From: Planctomycetota bacterium
GTDB lineage: Bacteria; Planctomycetota; SZUA-567
Assembly: GCA_020861125.1 (NCBI GenBank)
Contig: JAJBSZ010000243.1
Span: 1 to 13,244 of the forward strand
Direction: 5' to 3'
Length of the DNA: 13,244 nt
Both the position numbers and the translations under genes were made by a program. Positions 6,775-13,244 of this stretch are shown here, in pieces. How positions within the stretch are numbered: the first letter of the stretch is position 1; the number at the start of each line of letters is the position of its first letter. The notes beneath the pieces were generated by a model that saw only the letters and a program-made list of their open reading frames with translations, had not been told where the DNA came from and searched no databases.

Positions 6775-7773
6775 ATGACCATGCGCCCTTTTTCTCGTCG
6801 TCTGCCCCGGGCGACTGTCGTCGGTGTGGCTGTGGCCGTCCTGCTCCTGGCCGGAGCGGCGGGCGGGGCCGAATATGTGTTCCAGCTTGGCGGCGGGCTG
6901 TCTGAAGACCACCCCCACACCATCGCCCACCGGTTCTTTGCCGATCGGGTGGCGGAATTGACCGGGAACCGGGTGGAAATCCGGGTTTTCCCCAATAATC
7001 AGCTGGGGGCCGAACGCGAGCGCATCGAAGGGTTGCAGATGGGTGCCCTGGACTTCACCAAGGTCATGACGTCGGTTCTGGCCAATTTCCAGCCGGCGAT
7101 GAACGTCTTCAGCCTGCCCTATCTCTACCGGGACAACGACCATTTCCTGGCGGTGATCAACTCCGACGTAGGCCGGGACATGATGCGCGATCTGGAGGCC
7201 ATCGATATCAAGGGCATCGCTTGGTACTATGCCGGCAGCCGCTGCGTCTACAATGCCCGGCGGCCCGTCGTCACGCCGGATGATCTGCGCGGTCTGAAAA
7301 TCCGCGTTCCCGAAAATCCCGTCATGATCGACGTCATCAACGCCATGGGCGGCACCGGCGTGCCGGTCAATCTGGCGGAGATCTACGCCTTCATCCGTCT
7401 TGGCGTGGTGGATGGGGCGGAAAACTCCTCGCTGTTGTACGCCGAACAGCAGCACTGCGACGTCGCGCCTTTCTTTTCCACCACCAACCATATGATCGAC
7501 ACCAATATCCTCCTCATGTCCCGCTACGTCTGGAATAGCCTGCCCGCAGACATCCAGACCGCCATCGAGCAGGCCGGCCGGGAGACGCAGGAGTTCTGCT
7601 TCACCACCTGGCTGGCGCGGGAGGAGGAATTCACCGCCCGGTTGCGGCACCAGGGGGTGGCCTTTATCCGGGCCGATGTGGCGGCATTCCGCGACGCCTG
7701 CGCCCCGGTCTGGGAACGGCACGGCGCCGCCCTGCCGGCGGGCTTGCTCGAGGCTATTCTCGCGGTGGAATAA
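6775..7773 (+). CDS. TRAP transporter periplasmic solute-binding protein (DctP family), orphan
   Basis: A 332-aa protein with an N-terminal signal peptide (RR and hydrophobic core VVGVAVAVLLLAGAAGGA, likely cleaved after A32). The mature part follows the DctP plan: HRFFADRVAELTGNRVEIRVFPNNQLGAERERIEGLQMGALDF, then SLPYLYRD, the KIRVPENP loop with R177 (the Arg that pairs with the ligand carboxylate in this family), and GVVDGAEN. In TRAP systems this subunit captures organic acids, often uronates or C4-dicarboxylates, and hands them to a small DctQ and a large DctM membrane subunit. Neither is present in this window: the next gene is the cupin. R177 and the neighbouring KdgF-like gene suggest a uronate-type ligand (inference). 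ATG 6775 has only GAAAG as a ribosome-binding site; ATG 6781 and TTG 6766/6769 are alternatives. Expression probably comes from the promoter at 6648-6679. Confidence 0.9.
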   Translation: MTMRPFSRRLPRATVVGVAVAVLLLAGAAGGAEYVFQLGGGLSEDHPHTIAHRFFADRVAELTGNRVEIRVFPNNQLGAERERIEGLQMGALDFTKVMTSVLANFQPAMNVFSLPYLYRDNDHFLAVINSDVGRDMMRDLEAIDIKGIAWYYAGSRCVYNARRPVVTPDDLRGLKIRVPENPVMIDVINAMGGTGVPVNLAEIYAFIRLGVVDGAENSSLLYAEQQHCDVAPFFSTTNHMIDTNILLMSRYVWNSLPADIQTAIEQAGRETQEFCFTTWLAREEEFTARLRHQGVAFIRADVAAFRDACAPVWERHGAALPAGLLEAILAVE

Positions 7774-7823
7774 CGGGTTCTGGACGGGGCGGTTTGCCAG
7801 GCCTTGGGAACCGGCAGAACCCG
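7774..7823 (+). repeat. Nine-bp perfect inverted repeat directly after the TRAP gene stop
   Basis: CGGGTTCTG (7774-7782) begins at the first base after the TAA, and its exact complement CAGAACCCG ends at 7823. The 32-nt interior holds a second pair, CGGTT/AACCG. No T tract follows. It may protect the upstream mRNA or set relative expression of the cupin gene that starts 78 bp further on. Confidence 0.45.
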
Positions 7824-7901
7824 CCTACGCCTGACCCAGGGGCCAGGGTTGACTGATGGGATACCGGGCGGCGCGCGGATCCCCCGGCAAGGAGAAAAAA
7901 C

Positions 7902-8237
7902 ATGAGCCAGTTTTTCATCAACGACGATCAGGAGTGGGAAGATTTGGGCGGCGGCATGCGGCGGAAGATCATGCCGTGGACGGATGAGCTCATGGGGGTC
8001 TACATCCGTTTCGATCAGGGTGCGGTGGGCACCCGGCATGTCCATGACCGGCACACCCAGATCGGCTACATCGCGGCGGGACGGTTCGAAGTCGAGCTGG
8101 ACGGCGAAAAGCGGATCCTCGGCTCCGGCGACGCCTATCTCGCCACCCGAAACGGGCAGCACGGGGCGGTCGCCCTGGAGGACGGCAGCGTCATCGTCGA
8201 TTTCTTCACGCCCAAGCGGGACGACTTCATCTCCTGA
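7902..8237 (+). CDS. kdgF: KdgF-like cupin (predicted unsaturated-uronate ring-opening enzyme)
   Basis: A 111-aa single-domain cupin. Metal-binding residues H46, H48 and Q53 lie in RHVHDRHTQIGY, with H87 in NGQHG. The C-terminal VDFFTPKRDDF contributes D100 and R106. Spacing and context match KdgF, whose characterised members use His, His, Gln and His to hold the metal plus a conserved Asp and Arg near the C-terminus. KdgF converts 4,5-unsaturated uronates from pectin or alginate lyase action into the linear ketonised form that enters the 2-keto-3-deoxygluconate pathway. Opening residues FFINDDQEWEDLGGG also fit the family. The start is well defined: AAGGAG (7889-7894) lies 7 nt upstream. It follows the TRAP binding-protein gene by 128 bp, probably in one transcription unit, and is closed by a hairpin terminator. 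Small cupins can be hard to separate, so another uronate or sugar-acid role is possible. Confidence 0.8.
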   Translation: MSQFFINDDQEWEDLGGGMRRKIMPWTDELMGVYIRFDQGAVGTRHVHDRHTQIGYIAAGRFEVELDGEKRILGSGDAYLATRNGQHGAVALEDGSVIVDFFTPKRDDFIS

Positions 8238-8265
8238 TCCTCCCGCGAGGTGAGCGCCTGTCCGA

Positions 8266-8300
8266 GGGATCCCGGACCGCCGGGATCCCCGGTTTCTTGT
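8266..8300 (+). terminator. Hairpin terminator after the kdgF-like gene
   Basis: GGGATCCCGG (8266-8275) pairs perfectly with CCGGGATCCC (8280-8289) around an ACCG loop. The following bases (8293-8300) are TTTCTTGT, a weak T tract. It lies 28 bp after the kdgF stop, between convergent genes. No T run follows on the minus strand, so it probably works in one direction. Confidence 0.65.
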
Positions 8301-8311
8301 AGGACGGTCGG

Positions 8312-9595
8312 CTACTCGCCGGGCCGGGCCTCGGTCCCGACCGGGAGCGGCGGGTCGGTGGGGACGTCCAGGGCGGAATGGAACGGACAGGCTTTCAGTT
8401 CCATATACTTGTCGCGGAAGCAGTCGGTCGCTTCCCGGACGATGCGGCGCACCGCGCTGAGCGTTGCTTCCCGGTGGTCCTCGGCGTCGGCGATGAAGAC
8501 GGGACCGGTTTCCCGTTCCATGCGCGCCTTGGCCAGTTTCTTGCTCTTGGCGACATAGCTGTACAGCATGTAGGCGTTGTGGATCACCTCGGTGTCGATG
8601 AAGTCCGGCAGGTCCTGTTTCGGCCGCCAGAACATGGTGGTGGTGACGATATGGTAGAGGATGAATACCTGGCGCAGTTTCATCCGGCCGAGAAACTTCG
8701 GCCGCTTCGGCCGCAGGCCCCCTTCGATGTCGGCCACCGCCACCCGCATCAGCTCCTCGTTCAACGCCTCCTCCCGCAGGTCGTACTCGGGGCGGATCCA
8801 GTCGTCCACCAGGTGGAACTCGGGATTTTCCAGGGCGGAACTGGGGCTGCGGATCTCGTAGACGTCCGCCTTGAACAGCTGGTTGGCGGTGGTGAGCAGC
8901 GGATCTTCGTCCGCCTTGCGCGCCCGGAAAAACGGATCCGGCAAGCCGCAATCGCGGTAGACGGTGCTGGTGAGTTCCAGGCAGAACATGGCCGAGTGCT
9001 CGTCGTGATCGAGATGGTAATCGGGCGGAATGCGCTGCTGATCGTTTTTCCACAGCCAGTACCGCGACGTCGCCGACAGGGCGGCCTTTCCCCGGAGGCC
9101 GGCGCCATTCGGTACGTAGTCCGGGGCGCAGGCGGCGTCCAGACTGCAGTTGTAGCGGATGAGGGCGAGGCGGTTGTAGCGGGTGAAAAATTCCTCCGGC
9201 GTGCAGGTTTCCATGCCGGTGGGGCGGTAATTGAGCATCATCAGCCGGCCGTTGTCGGCGCGGTAGACCATGGCGCCGTGGGAATATTTGCCGCCGGCCT
9301 GGCTCCAGTTGGCGAACATGGCGCCGATCAGCCCGTAGCTCCGGGCCAGCAGCACGTCGCCCTCTTCCAGCGGCTCGCCGGTGGGAAAGCGCGAGATCCC
9401 GTCGGCGGGCAGGGGATAGTCGACCCGGCGGCCGCAGCCGCCCAGGGCGACGGCGGCGACGATCAGGAGGACCAGCGCCGGCAGGCGTGCCGGGCGTCCG
9501 GCGGCCGATCTAGCGGATTTTTTCCAGCAGGGCCAGGGTTTCGAAATGTCTGGTCTGGGGGAACATGTCATAGATCGCCAGTGAGTGCAGGGCAT
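8312..9595 (-). CDS. Lipoprotein with a permuted NlpC/P60-like (YiiX/YaeF-type) cysteine hydrolase domain
   Basis: A 427-aa protein with a hydrophobic segment LVLLIVAAVALGGC; C54 is a lipobox Cys for lipid attachment. The GDVLLAR strand followed by YSHGAMVY (H106) and, about 100 residues later, MFCLELT (C205) follow the order of the circularly permuted NlpC/P60 group (YiiX/YaeF-like), where His precedes the catalytic Cys. Members are thought to cleave peptide or acyl bonds in the cell envelope. The C-terminal ~200 residues (from about 230, with YHIVTTTMFWRPKQDLPDF) are not recognised. The start is unclear. In-frame ATGs occur only at 9595 and 9571, both inside the 3' end of rlmD. The first has GGAG 13 nt upstream and leaves an unusually long N-terminal stretch (about 36 residues) before the hydrophobic core. 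A non-ATG start nearer the core cannot be excluded. It is the last gene of the metallophosphoesterase-rlmD unit. Confidence 0.75.
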   Translation of the reverse strand: MPCTHWRSMTCSPRPDISKPWPCWKKSARSAAGRPARLPALVLLIVAAVALGGCGRRVDYPLPADGISRFPTGEPLEEGDVLLARSYGLIGAMFANWSQAGGKYSHGAMVYRADNGRLMMLNYRPTGMETCTPEEFFTRYNRLALIRYNCSLDAACAPDYVPNGAGLRGKAALSATSRYWLWKNDQQRIPPDYHLDHDEHSAMFCLELTSTVYRDCGLPDPFFRARKADEDPLLTTANQLFKADVYEIRSPSSALENPEFHLVDDWIRPEYDLREEALNEELMRVAVADIEGGLRPKRPKFLGRMKLRQVFILYHIVTTTMFWRPKQDLPDFIDTEVIHNAYMLYSYVAKSKKLAKARMERETGPVFIADAEDHREATLSAVRRIVREATDCFRDKYMELKACPFHSALDVPTDPPLPVGTEARPGE

Positions 9596-10820
9596 AGTCG
9601 TCAGCTATCTCCGATAGGTTGCGCAACAGGGTGAACGGGTTGCAGGACAGATAGGCCAGGCGGGCCGGACCCAGCCGGCGGATCGCCGCCATGCCGTCCC
9701 CCTCGACCCCGGGTCGCGGCGGATTGACCACCACCAGTTCGGGTCTCCGGGCGGCGGCGTTGTCGGCCAGTTCCCGGAGGTAGCGCGCGGCGTCGTGGCG
9801 CAGCAGACGCACGGCGGCGATGCGGTTGCGGGTGATGTTCTCCCATGCCAATTCCACATTTTCCGGCACATTCTCCACCGCCTCCACCACCGCGGCGGTG
9901 CCGGCCACCGTCAGGGCGATGGCGCCGACGCCCGAGTACATGTCGAGAACCCGGGCGTTCGGCGGCACGAAGTCGCGGATGGCGGCGTACGCCTGTTCCG
10001 CCACCGCCGGATTGGACTGGAAGAAGGTGTTGGGGCCGATGCAGAGGTCGATCCCGTTCATGGTCTCGACGATCCAGCGTTCGCCGACCGCGGCCAGCGG
10101 GATGCCGAAGGAGACGTCGCCGAGGCCATCGGCCAGCAGCCAATGACCGGAGACGATATCGCCGTCCGCCAGCAGCTGGCCGAGAATCCGCGTCACCGCC
10201 TCCGCCGGCTCCCGGGTCTTGGTCACCAGGGACAGGAGAACGTCGCCGCGCCGGGTCTGGCGCAACACGAAATAGCGCAGCTCGCCCACATGCCGCAGGT
10301 AGTCGTAACTCTTCAGGCCGGCGTCGGCGGCCAGCCGTTTCGCTTTCTGGACCACGCGGAAACCGGATTCGCCCAGAAGCGGGCATTCTTCCAGATCCAC
10401 CACCTGGCGGTGGCGGTTGGCCCGCCGCAGACCGGCTCGGCCGAAAGCATAGACATAATCCATCCGCTGCCGGTAGCCAAGGTTCCGGGGACTCGGCACC
10501 ACCCCGACCGGAGCCGCCGCCAGCATTGCCGCCAGCCGGTCGGCGCGATCGGACCGGTCGGTCCGGTCGCAGGGGACCGCTCCGGCGGCGCCCTCCGGCT
10601 CCGGTTCCCGCAGTTCCCGGATCACCTCGTCGGCGATGAAGGCGAAGGCGCCCCGTTTGGCGTCCAGTTGGCGGGGGTAGGGTACGTCCTGGAATTCGCA
10701 GCCGCCGCAATCGCCAAAATGGCGGCAGCACGGCGTGGCGGTGCGGTCGCCGGCCAGGGCGTCGTCGAAATACCCGCACAGTTTGCGCTTGTCGGAAGGT
10801 TTTTTTCCCGTCTTAGCCAT
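9510..10820 (-). CDS. rlmD: 23S rRNA (uracil-5-)-methyltransferase, RlmD/RumA type
   Basis: A 436-aa SAM-dependent RNA m5U methyltransferase. The N-terminus lacks a TRAM domain and goes straight to the iron-sulphur motif: C32, C38 and C41 in CCRHFGDCGGCEFQ, with C146 in DLEECPLLG. The catalytic domain has FFQSNPAVAEQAY, the SAM-binding DMYSGVGAIAL, VVNPPRPGVEG, the catalytic C393 in YLSCNPFTLLRNL and E427 in QTRHFETLALLEK, the expected general base. RlmD makes m5U1939 in E. coli 23S rRNA; without a search it cannot be separated from RlmCD or other RumA-like enzymes. Between the Fe-S region and the RNA-binding part lies a local run of DR pairs (CDRTDRSDRADR, about 84-95), a low-complexity insert. 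ATG 10820 overlaps the metallophosphoesterase stop by 8 nt, so translation is probably coupled; its ribosome-binding site (GAGAAG) is weak. Confidence 0.92.
   Translation of the reverse strand: MAKTGKKPSDKRKLCGYFDDALAGDRTATPCCRHFGDCGGCEFQDVPYPRQLDAKRGAFAFIADEVIRELREPEPEGAAGAVPCDRTDRSDRADRLAAMLAAAPVGVVPSPRNLGYRQRMDYVYAFGRAGLRRANRHRQVVDLEECPLLGESGFRVVQKAKRLAADAGLKSYDYLRHVGELRYFVLRQTRRGDVLLSLVTKTREPAEAVTRILGQLLADGDIVSGHWLLADGLGDVSFGIPLAAVGERWIVETMNGIDLCIGPNTFFQSNPAVAEQAYAAIRDFVPPNARVLDMYSGVGAIALTVAGTAAVVEAVENVPENVELAWENITRNRIAAVRLLRHDAARYLRELADNAAARRPELVVVNPPRPGVEGDGMAAIRRLGPARLAYLSCNPFTLLRNLSEIADDYALHSLAIYDMFPQTRHFETLALLEKIR
10551..10564. repeat. Small palindromic microrepeat inside rlmD
   Basis: GGACCG (10551-10556) and CGGTCC (10559-10564) form perfect 6-bp arms around GT. 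It underlies the repeated Asp-Arg codons of the insert at residues about 84-95 and probably arose by local duplication. Confidence 0.3.
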
Positions 10821-11946
10821 GGCTTCTCGAATGCAGGTCGATGACCAGAATGTCCGGCGGGGTGAGAAACCGCACCGGCGGTCCCCAGTATCCGGCGCCG
10901 TTCAGGACGTAGAGAAGGTTTTGGCCGTCGCCGCCGCCGGGAGCGGCGGGCAGCCGGGTCAGACCCTGATGGTGGCCGTTCTGCAGCCGGGCCAGGTAGC
11001 GCACCGGCCAGACCTGGCCGCCGTGGGTATGGCCGGCCAGTTGCAGGTCGAACCGGCCCCGGGCGTCCGCCGGCGTTTCCGGCCGGTGGGTCAACAGGAG
11101 GACGAACCGCTCCGGATCGTCTCCCGCCAGCGCCGCGGCCACGGGAAGGCGGCCCGGAACCGCCGGGTCGTCCACCCCCACGATGCGGATGCCGCCGCAG
11201 ACGACCCCGGTGCCCCGCAGGCTGGTGAACCCGGCCCGGTCGAGGAATTCCTGCGACTGGTCGATGCCCTGGTACCACTCGTGGTTGCCCATGACGGAAA
11301 AGCGGCCCAGCCGGCCGCCCAGGGCGGCGAGGCCGCGCTCGAGGCGATCCGTGCCCGCGATGCGGTCGTCCACGGTGTCCCCCAGGAGAACGGTGATGTC
11401 GGGATTTTGTCTGTTGACCAACCGGGCGAGGTGTTCGAGGCGCCGGTCGCCGGTCCGGCGGGTGATGTGGATGTCCGACAGGGCGACGATGCGGAGGGAA
11501 TCCACCGCCGCCGGCAGTTTGTCCGTGACGATGTCCAGGTGTTTTACCCGGACCTGGGCCGCTTCCGCCAGGGAATACAGGAAGGCGGCAAGACCCAGGG
11601 CGAGAGCGACGCGGTAGCCGGTGGGCGAGGCCAGGGCCGTGGCCCAGGTGCTGCCGCGGAAATGGTCCGCCGCCAGCGCCGCCAGGTAAAGGCCGTGTCG
11701 GGCGACGGTGACGATGGTCAGGAGCAGCAGCAGCCCGATCCAGAGGTAGACGATGCCGACGAGGGTCGGGCCGTGGGTCGAACGGGCGAGGGCTGGACGG
11801 TGGAACACCGCCGCCAGCATCACCGCGCCCCCCGCCGTCGTGGCGATGTGCCATCCTCCGCCCGCGAAGGCGTGCCACAGGCAGTAGAGCAGGTTGCCGT
11901 GGCTGGCGATCATGACGACGGAAAACAGCAGGGGAAACAGGCTCAT
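10813..11946 (-). CDS. Membrane-anchored metallophosphoesterase (YkuE/YaeI-like)
   Basis: A 377-aa protein. The first ~130 residues hold about four hydrophobic segments (near 4-24, 36-48, 61-82 and 112-128), anchoring it in the inner membrane. A calcineurin-like catalytic domain follows with every expected metal motif: SDIH (D158, H160), LLGD (D190), MGNHEW (N221, H222), LTHRPE (H287) and AGHTHGGQ (H306, H308). Relatives act as phosphoesterases at the membrane; E. coli YaeI and B. subtilis YkuE have been linked to lipid or envelope substrates. The substrate here is not predictable. It heads a probable operon with rlmD (8-nt overlap) and the NlpC/P60-like lipoprotein. The ATG at 11946 has GGAG only 2 nt upstream, which is unusually close. 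A strong terminator and a near-consensus promoter both lie in or near its leader. Confidence 0.9.
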   Translation of the reverse strand: MSLFPLLFSVVMIASHGNLLYCLWHAFAGGGWHIATTAGGAVMLAAVFHRPALARSTHGPTLVGIVYLWIGLLLLLTIVTVARHGLYLAALAADHFRGSTWATALASPTGYRVALALGLAAFLYSLAEAAQVRVKHLDIVTDKLPAAVDSLRIVALSDIHITRRTGDRRLEHLARLVNRQNPDITVLLGDTVDDRIAGTDRLERGLAALGGRLGRFSVMGNHEWYQGIDQSQEFLDRAGFTSLRGTGVVCGGIRIVGVDDPAVPGRLPVAAALAGDDPERFVLLLTHRPETPADARGRFDLQLAGHTHGGQVWPVRYLARLQNGHHQGLTRLPAAPGGGDGQNLLYVLNGAGYWGPPVRFLTPPDILVIDLHSRSHG

Positions 11947-11963
11947 CGCTCCGCTTTGCTGAC

Positions 11964-11990
11964 AAAAAACGGGCGGGTAGATCCCGCCCG
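11964..11990 (-). terminator. Strong intrinsic terminator after the GH57 gene
   Basis: On the minus strand CGGGCGGG (11990-11983) pairs perfectly with CCCGCCCG (11977-11970) around a 5-nt loop, followed at once by six T (11969-11964). This is the best terminator in the window. It ends 17 nt before the metallophosphoesterase ATG and therefore also lies inside that gene's leader. Confidence 0.88.
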
Positions 11991-12020
11991 TAGCCGCACC
12001 CGGCAGCGTTATGTCCGATA

Positions 12021-12049
12021 ATTTTAGAAATCGTAGGTCAGGATGTCAA
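12021..12049 (-). promoter_or_regulatory. Near-consensus sigma70 promoter at the end of the GH57 gene
   Basis: On the minus strand a perfect TTGACA (12049-12044) is followed after 17 nt by TAAAAT (12026-12021; 5 of 6). The GH57 stop codon forms part of the -10. A start near 12014 would give a leader of about 68 nt to the metallophosphoesterase ATG, interrupted by the terminator at 11990-11964. Confidence 0.55.
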
Positions 12050-13244
12050 TCGCCCGCCGGCAAATTTCGGCGCCGTAATCGGTCCAAATTCCCTGGCCCC
12101 AGTACCGGTAACAGCTGGTTTGAGAGCAGAGCAAATGGAACAGTGCCTTGCGGTAGCGGAGGTCGGAGGCGGGGACGTCCCGGGTTTTTTCGGCAAACAG
12201 GGCGCTGGCCTTTTCCATGGGACCGAGGACGTTCTCATAGCCCTGGGTCCAGGAGATGTTGTTGGTCCACGAACCGCCTTCCATGGAAAACCGCCCGTCC
12301 GCCTTCTTGCATTCCGCGATCGCCTGGTCGAGATCGCCCCCCGGCTGGAAGTGTTCGAACAGTAGCTTCGTCCACATCGGCTGGACCACCGGAAAATCGG
12401 CGTCGGTAAAGCCCAGGTTGTAGACCTGCTCCAGATATTCGGTGCCGTTCATGGCCGGGGTGGGGGAGCCGGTGGCTTCGGCCATGGCCTGCCGGAACAT
12501 GCCGGGGAACTCGTTCATCATCACCCCGCCGTTTTCGCCGTCGCCGATCTGGCAGACGTAGGGCGGCAGGCTCTTGCCGGCGAGGGTTTCCCGGGCCTTG
12601 GATTTCGCCTCGTAATAGGGCTGCATCTGCGCCACCAGCTTGGTGTCGGAGCCCTGGGTCTTGAGGATGGCGACGATGGAAATTTCCTCGCCCTTGGTGT
12701 TGCGGCACACCAGTCGGTGGGGGAGATACGGCCGGTCCGGACCCTGGCCGGTATCCGGGTTCTCCACCGAGTGCTCCTGAACCATGACCCAGAGGAAGCC
12801 GCAGTCCTTCAGGGTCTTGACATATTCGTAGGCCACATCCGGGTGGTTGGGGAGCGCCATTTCGGCCGGGCTGAAGCCTTTCACCCGGGCCAGGGCGTCG
12901 AAGCCGAACAGGGCGGCGAAGTGGTGCTGCCAGGCCTTGACCTGCAGCCGGTAGTCCTGCACCGGCGTCGACGGCGCCACGGCGTGGCCCCAGGTGCAGC
13001 CGAGCCATTCCACGCAGCGGGCGTAGCGCGGTTCCATCGTGACCCGCCGCAGGTTGTCGATGACGTCCCACAGGCCCATCTTGGGCAGGCCGTACAACAG
13101 GCAGCCGGAATAGTCCAGCATCACCCGCGGTTCCTTGCCCTGATCCACCAGTTCCGGCACCAGATCGCCGATGCGCTTGTAGCACTGGTGGAACACCGGC
13201 GCGTTCTGGGTGTCGCAGAGACCCTGGTGTTCAAGCATGTAGGG
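12024..13244 (-). CDS. Glycoside hydrolase family 57 protein, C-terminal part (start lies beyond the window)
   Basis: The reading frame stays open to the last base of the window, so about 406 residues are seen and the start is missing. An internal Met at 13236-13238 is preceded in frame by Pro-Tyr and is probably not the start. Sequence landmarks fit GH57: VEWLGCTWGHAVAPS resembles the second conserved region, GFSPAEMALPNHPDVAYEYV carries the expected nucleophile Glu (codon 12861-12863), and QIGDGENGGVMMNEF carries the Asp of the D-G-E motif expected as acid/base (codon 12540-12542). The C-terminal helical part, with LLCSQTSCYRYWGQGIWTDYG, also matches bacterial GH57 proteins. The family includes alpha-amylases, 4-alpha-glucanotransferases and branching enzymes acting on alpha-glucans; the subtype cannot be decided. 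The N-terminal HQP motif would lie upstream of the window. Transcription ends at the terminator at 11990-11964. Confidence 0.85.
   Translation of the reverse strand, partial: PYMLEHQGLCDTQNAPVFHQCYKRIGDLVPELVDQGKEPRVMLDYSGCLLYGLPKMGLWDVIDNLRRVTMEPRYARCVEWLGCTWGHAVAPSTPVQDYRLQVKAWQHHFAALFGFDALARVKGFSPAEMALPNHPDVAYEYVKTLKDCGFLWVMVQEHSVENPDTGQGPDRPYLPHRLVCRNTKGEEISIVAILKTQGSDTKLVAQMQPYYEAKSKARETLAGKSLPPYVCQIGDGENGGVMMNEFPGMFRQAMAEATGSPTPAMNGTEYLEQVYNLGFTDADFPVVQPMWTKLLFEHFQPGGDLDQAIAECKKADGRFSMEGGSWTNNISWTQGYENVLGPMEKASALFAEKTRDVPASDLRYRKALFHLLCSQTSCYRYWGQGIWTDYGAEICRRAIDILTYDF

Noticed and set aside
1..13244. Mobile element, prophage, CRISPR, toxin-antitoxin or defence system
   Set aside because: No transposase, integrase, Cas, toxin or repeat-spacer pattern is present. 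The DUF2161 nuclease-fold protein stands alone without partner genes, which is not enough to call a defence system.

Overview
The window comes from a GC-rich bacterial chromosome (about two-thirds G+C by eye). Nine complete genes and one edge-truncated gene fill most of it. A lipoprotein with a lipobox, a TRAP-type periplasmic solute-binding protein and a secreted transglutaminase-fold protein point to a Gram-negative cell envelope. A CBS/DRTGG manganese pyrophosphatase, a GH57 glycoside hydrolase and a DUF2161 protein would suit an anaerobe or facultative anaerobe of the Desulfobacterota or Lentisphaerota/PVC type, but the sequence alone does not settle the phylum. No rRNA, tRNA, CRISPR array, insertion sequence or phage gene is visible.

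Layout. (1) 32-2734: a DUF2161 PD-(D/E)XK-fold protein (-) and a CBS/DRTGG-regulated Mn-dependent pyrophosphatase (+) diverge from a 279-bp, locally AT-rich intergenic region with a candidate promoter for each. (2) 2760-6495 (-): a possible three-gene operon of an exported pseudo-transglutaminase, a LacI-family regulator and a MocR-type GntR/aminotransferase regulator. (3) 6775-8237 (+): an orphan TRAP solute-binding protein and a KdgF-like cupin, ending in a 10-bp-stem terminator. This pair suggests uptake and ring opening of unsaturated uronates. (4) 8312-11946 (-): a tightly overlapping operon of membrane metallophosphoesterase, RlmD-type 23S rRNA m5U methyltransferase and a permuted NlpC/P60-like lipoprotein. 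(5) 12024-13244 (-): the C-terminal part of a GH57 glycoside hydrolase, followed by a strong intrinsic terminator.

Most notable observations. Two proteins keep an enzyme fold but lack its catalytic residues: the MocR regulator has Arg where the PLP-binding Lys belongs, and the transglutaminase-like protein has Ala and Thr in place of Cys and His. A near-consensus promoter (TTGACA-17-TAAAAT) at the end of the GH57 gene points toward the metallophosphoesterase operon but meets the strong intrinsic terminator within about 25 nt, which resembles an attenuated leader or a very short RNA. The TRAP binding protein has no membrane subunits beside it. The lipoprotein start appears to lie inside the end of rlmD.

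No large undescribed system (defence, mobile or RNA-based) could be supported. The best leads are the pseudoenzyme regulator and pseudo-transglutaminase beside the uronate-type genes, and the promoter-terminator leader at 11964-12049.
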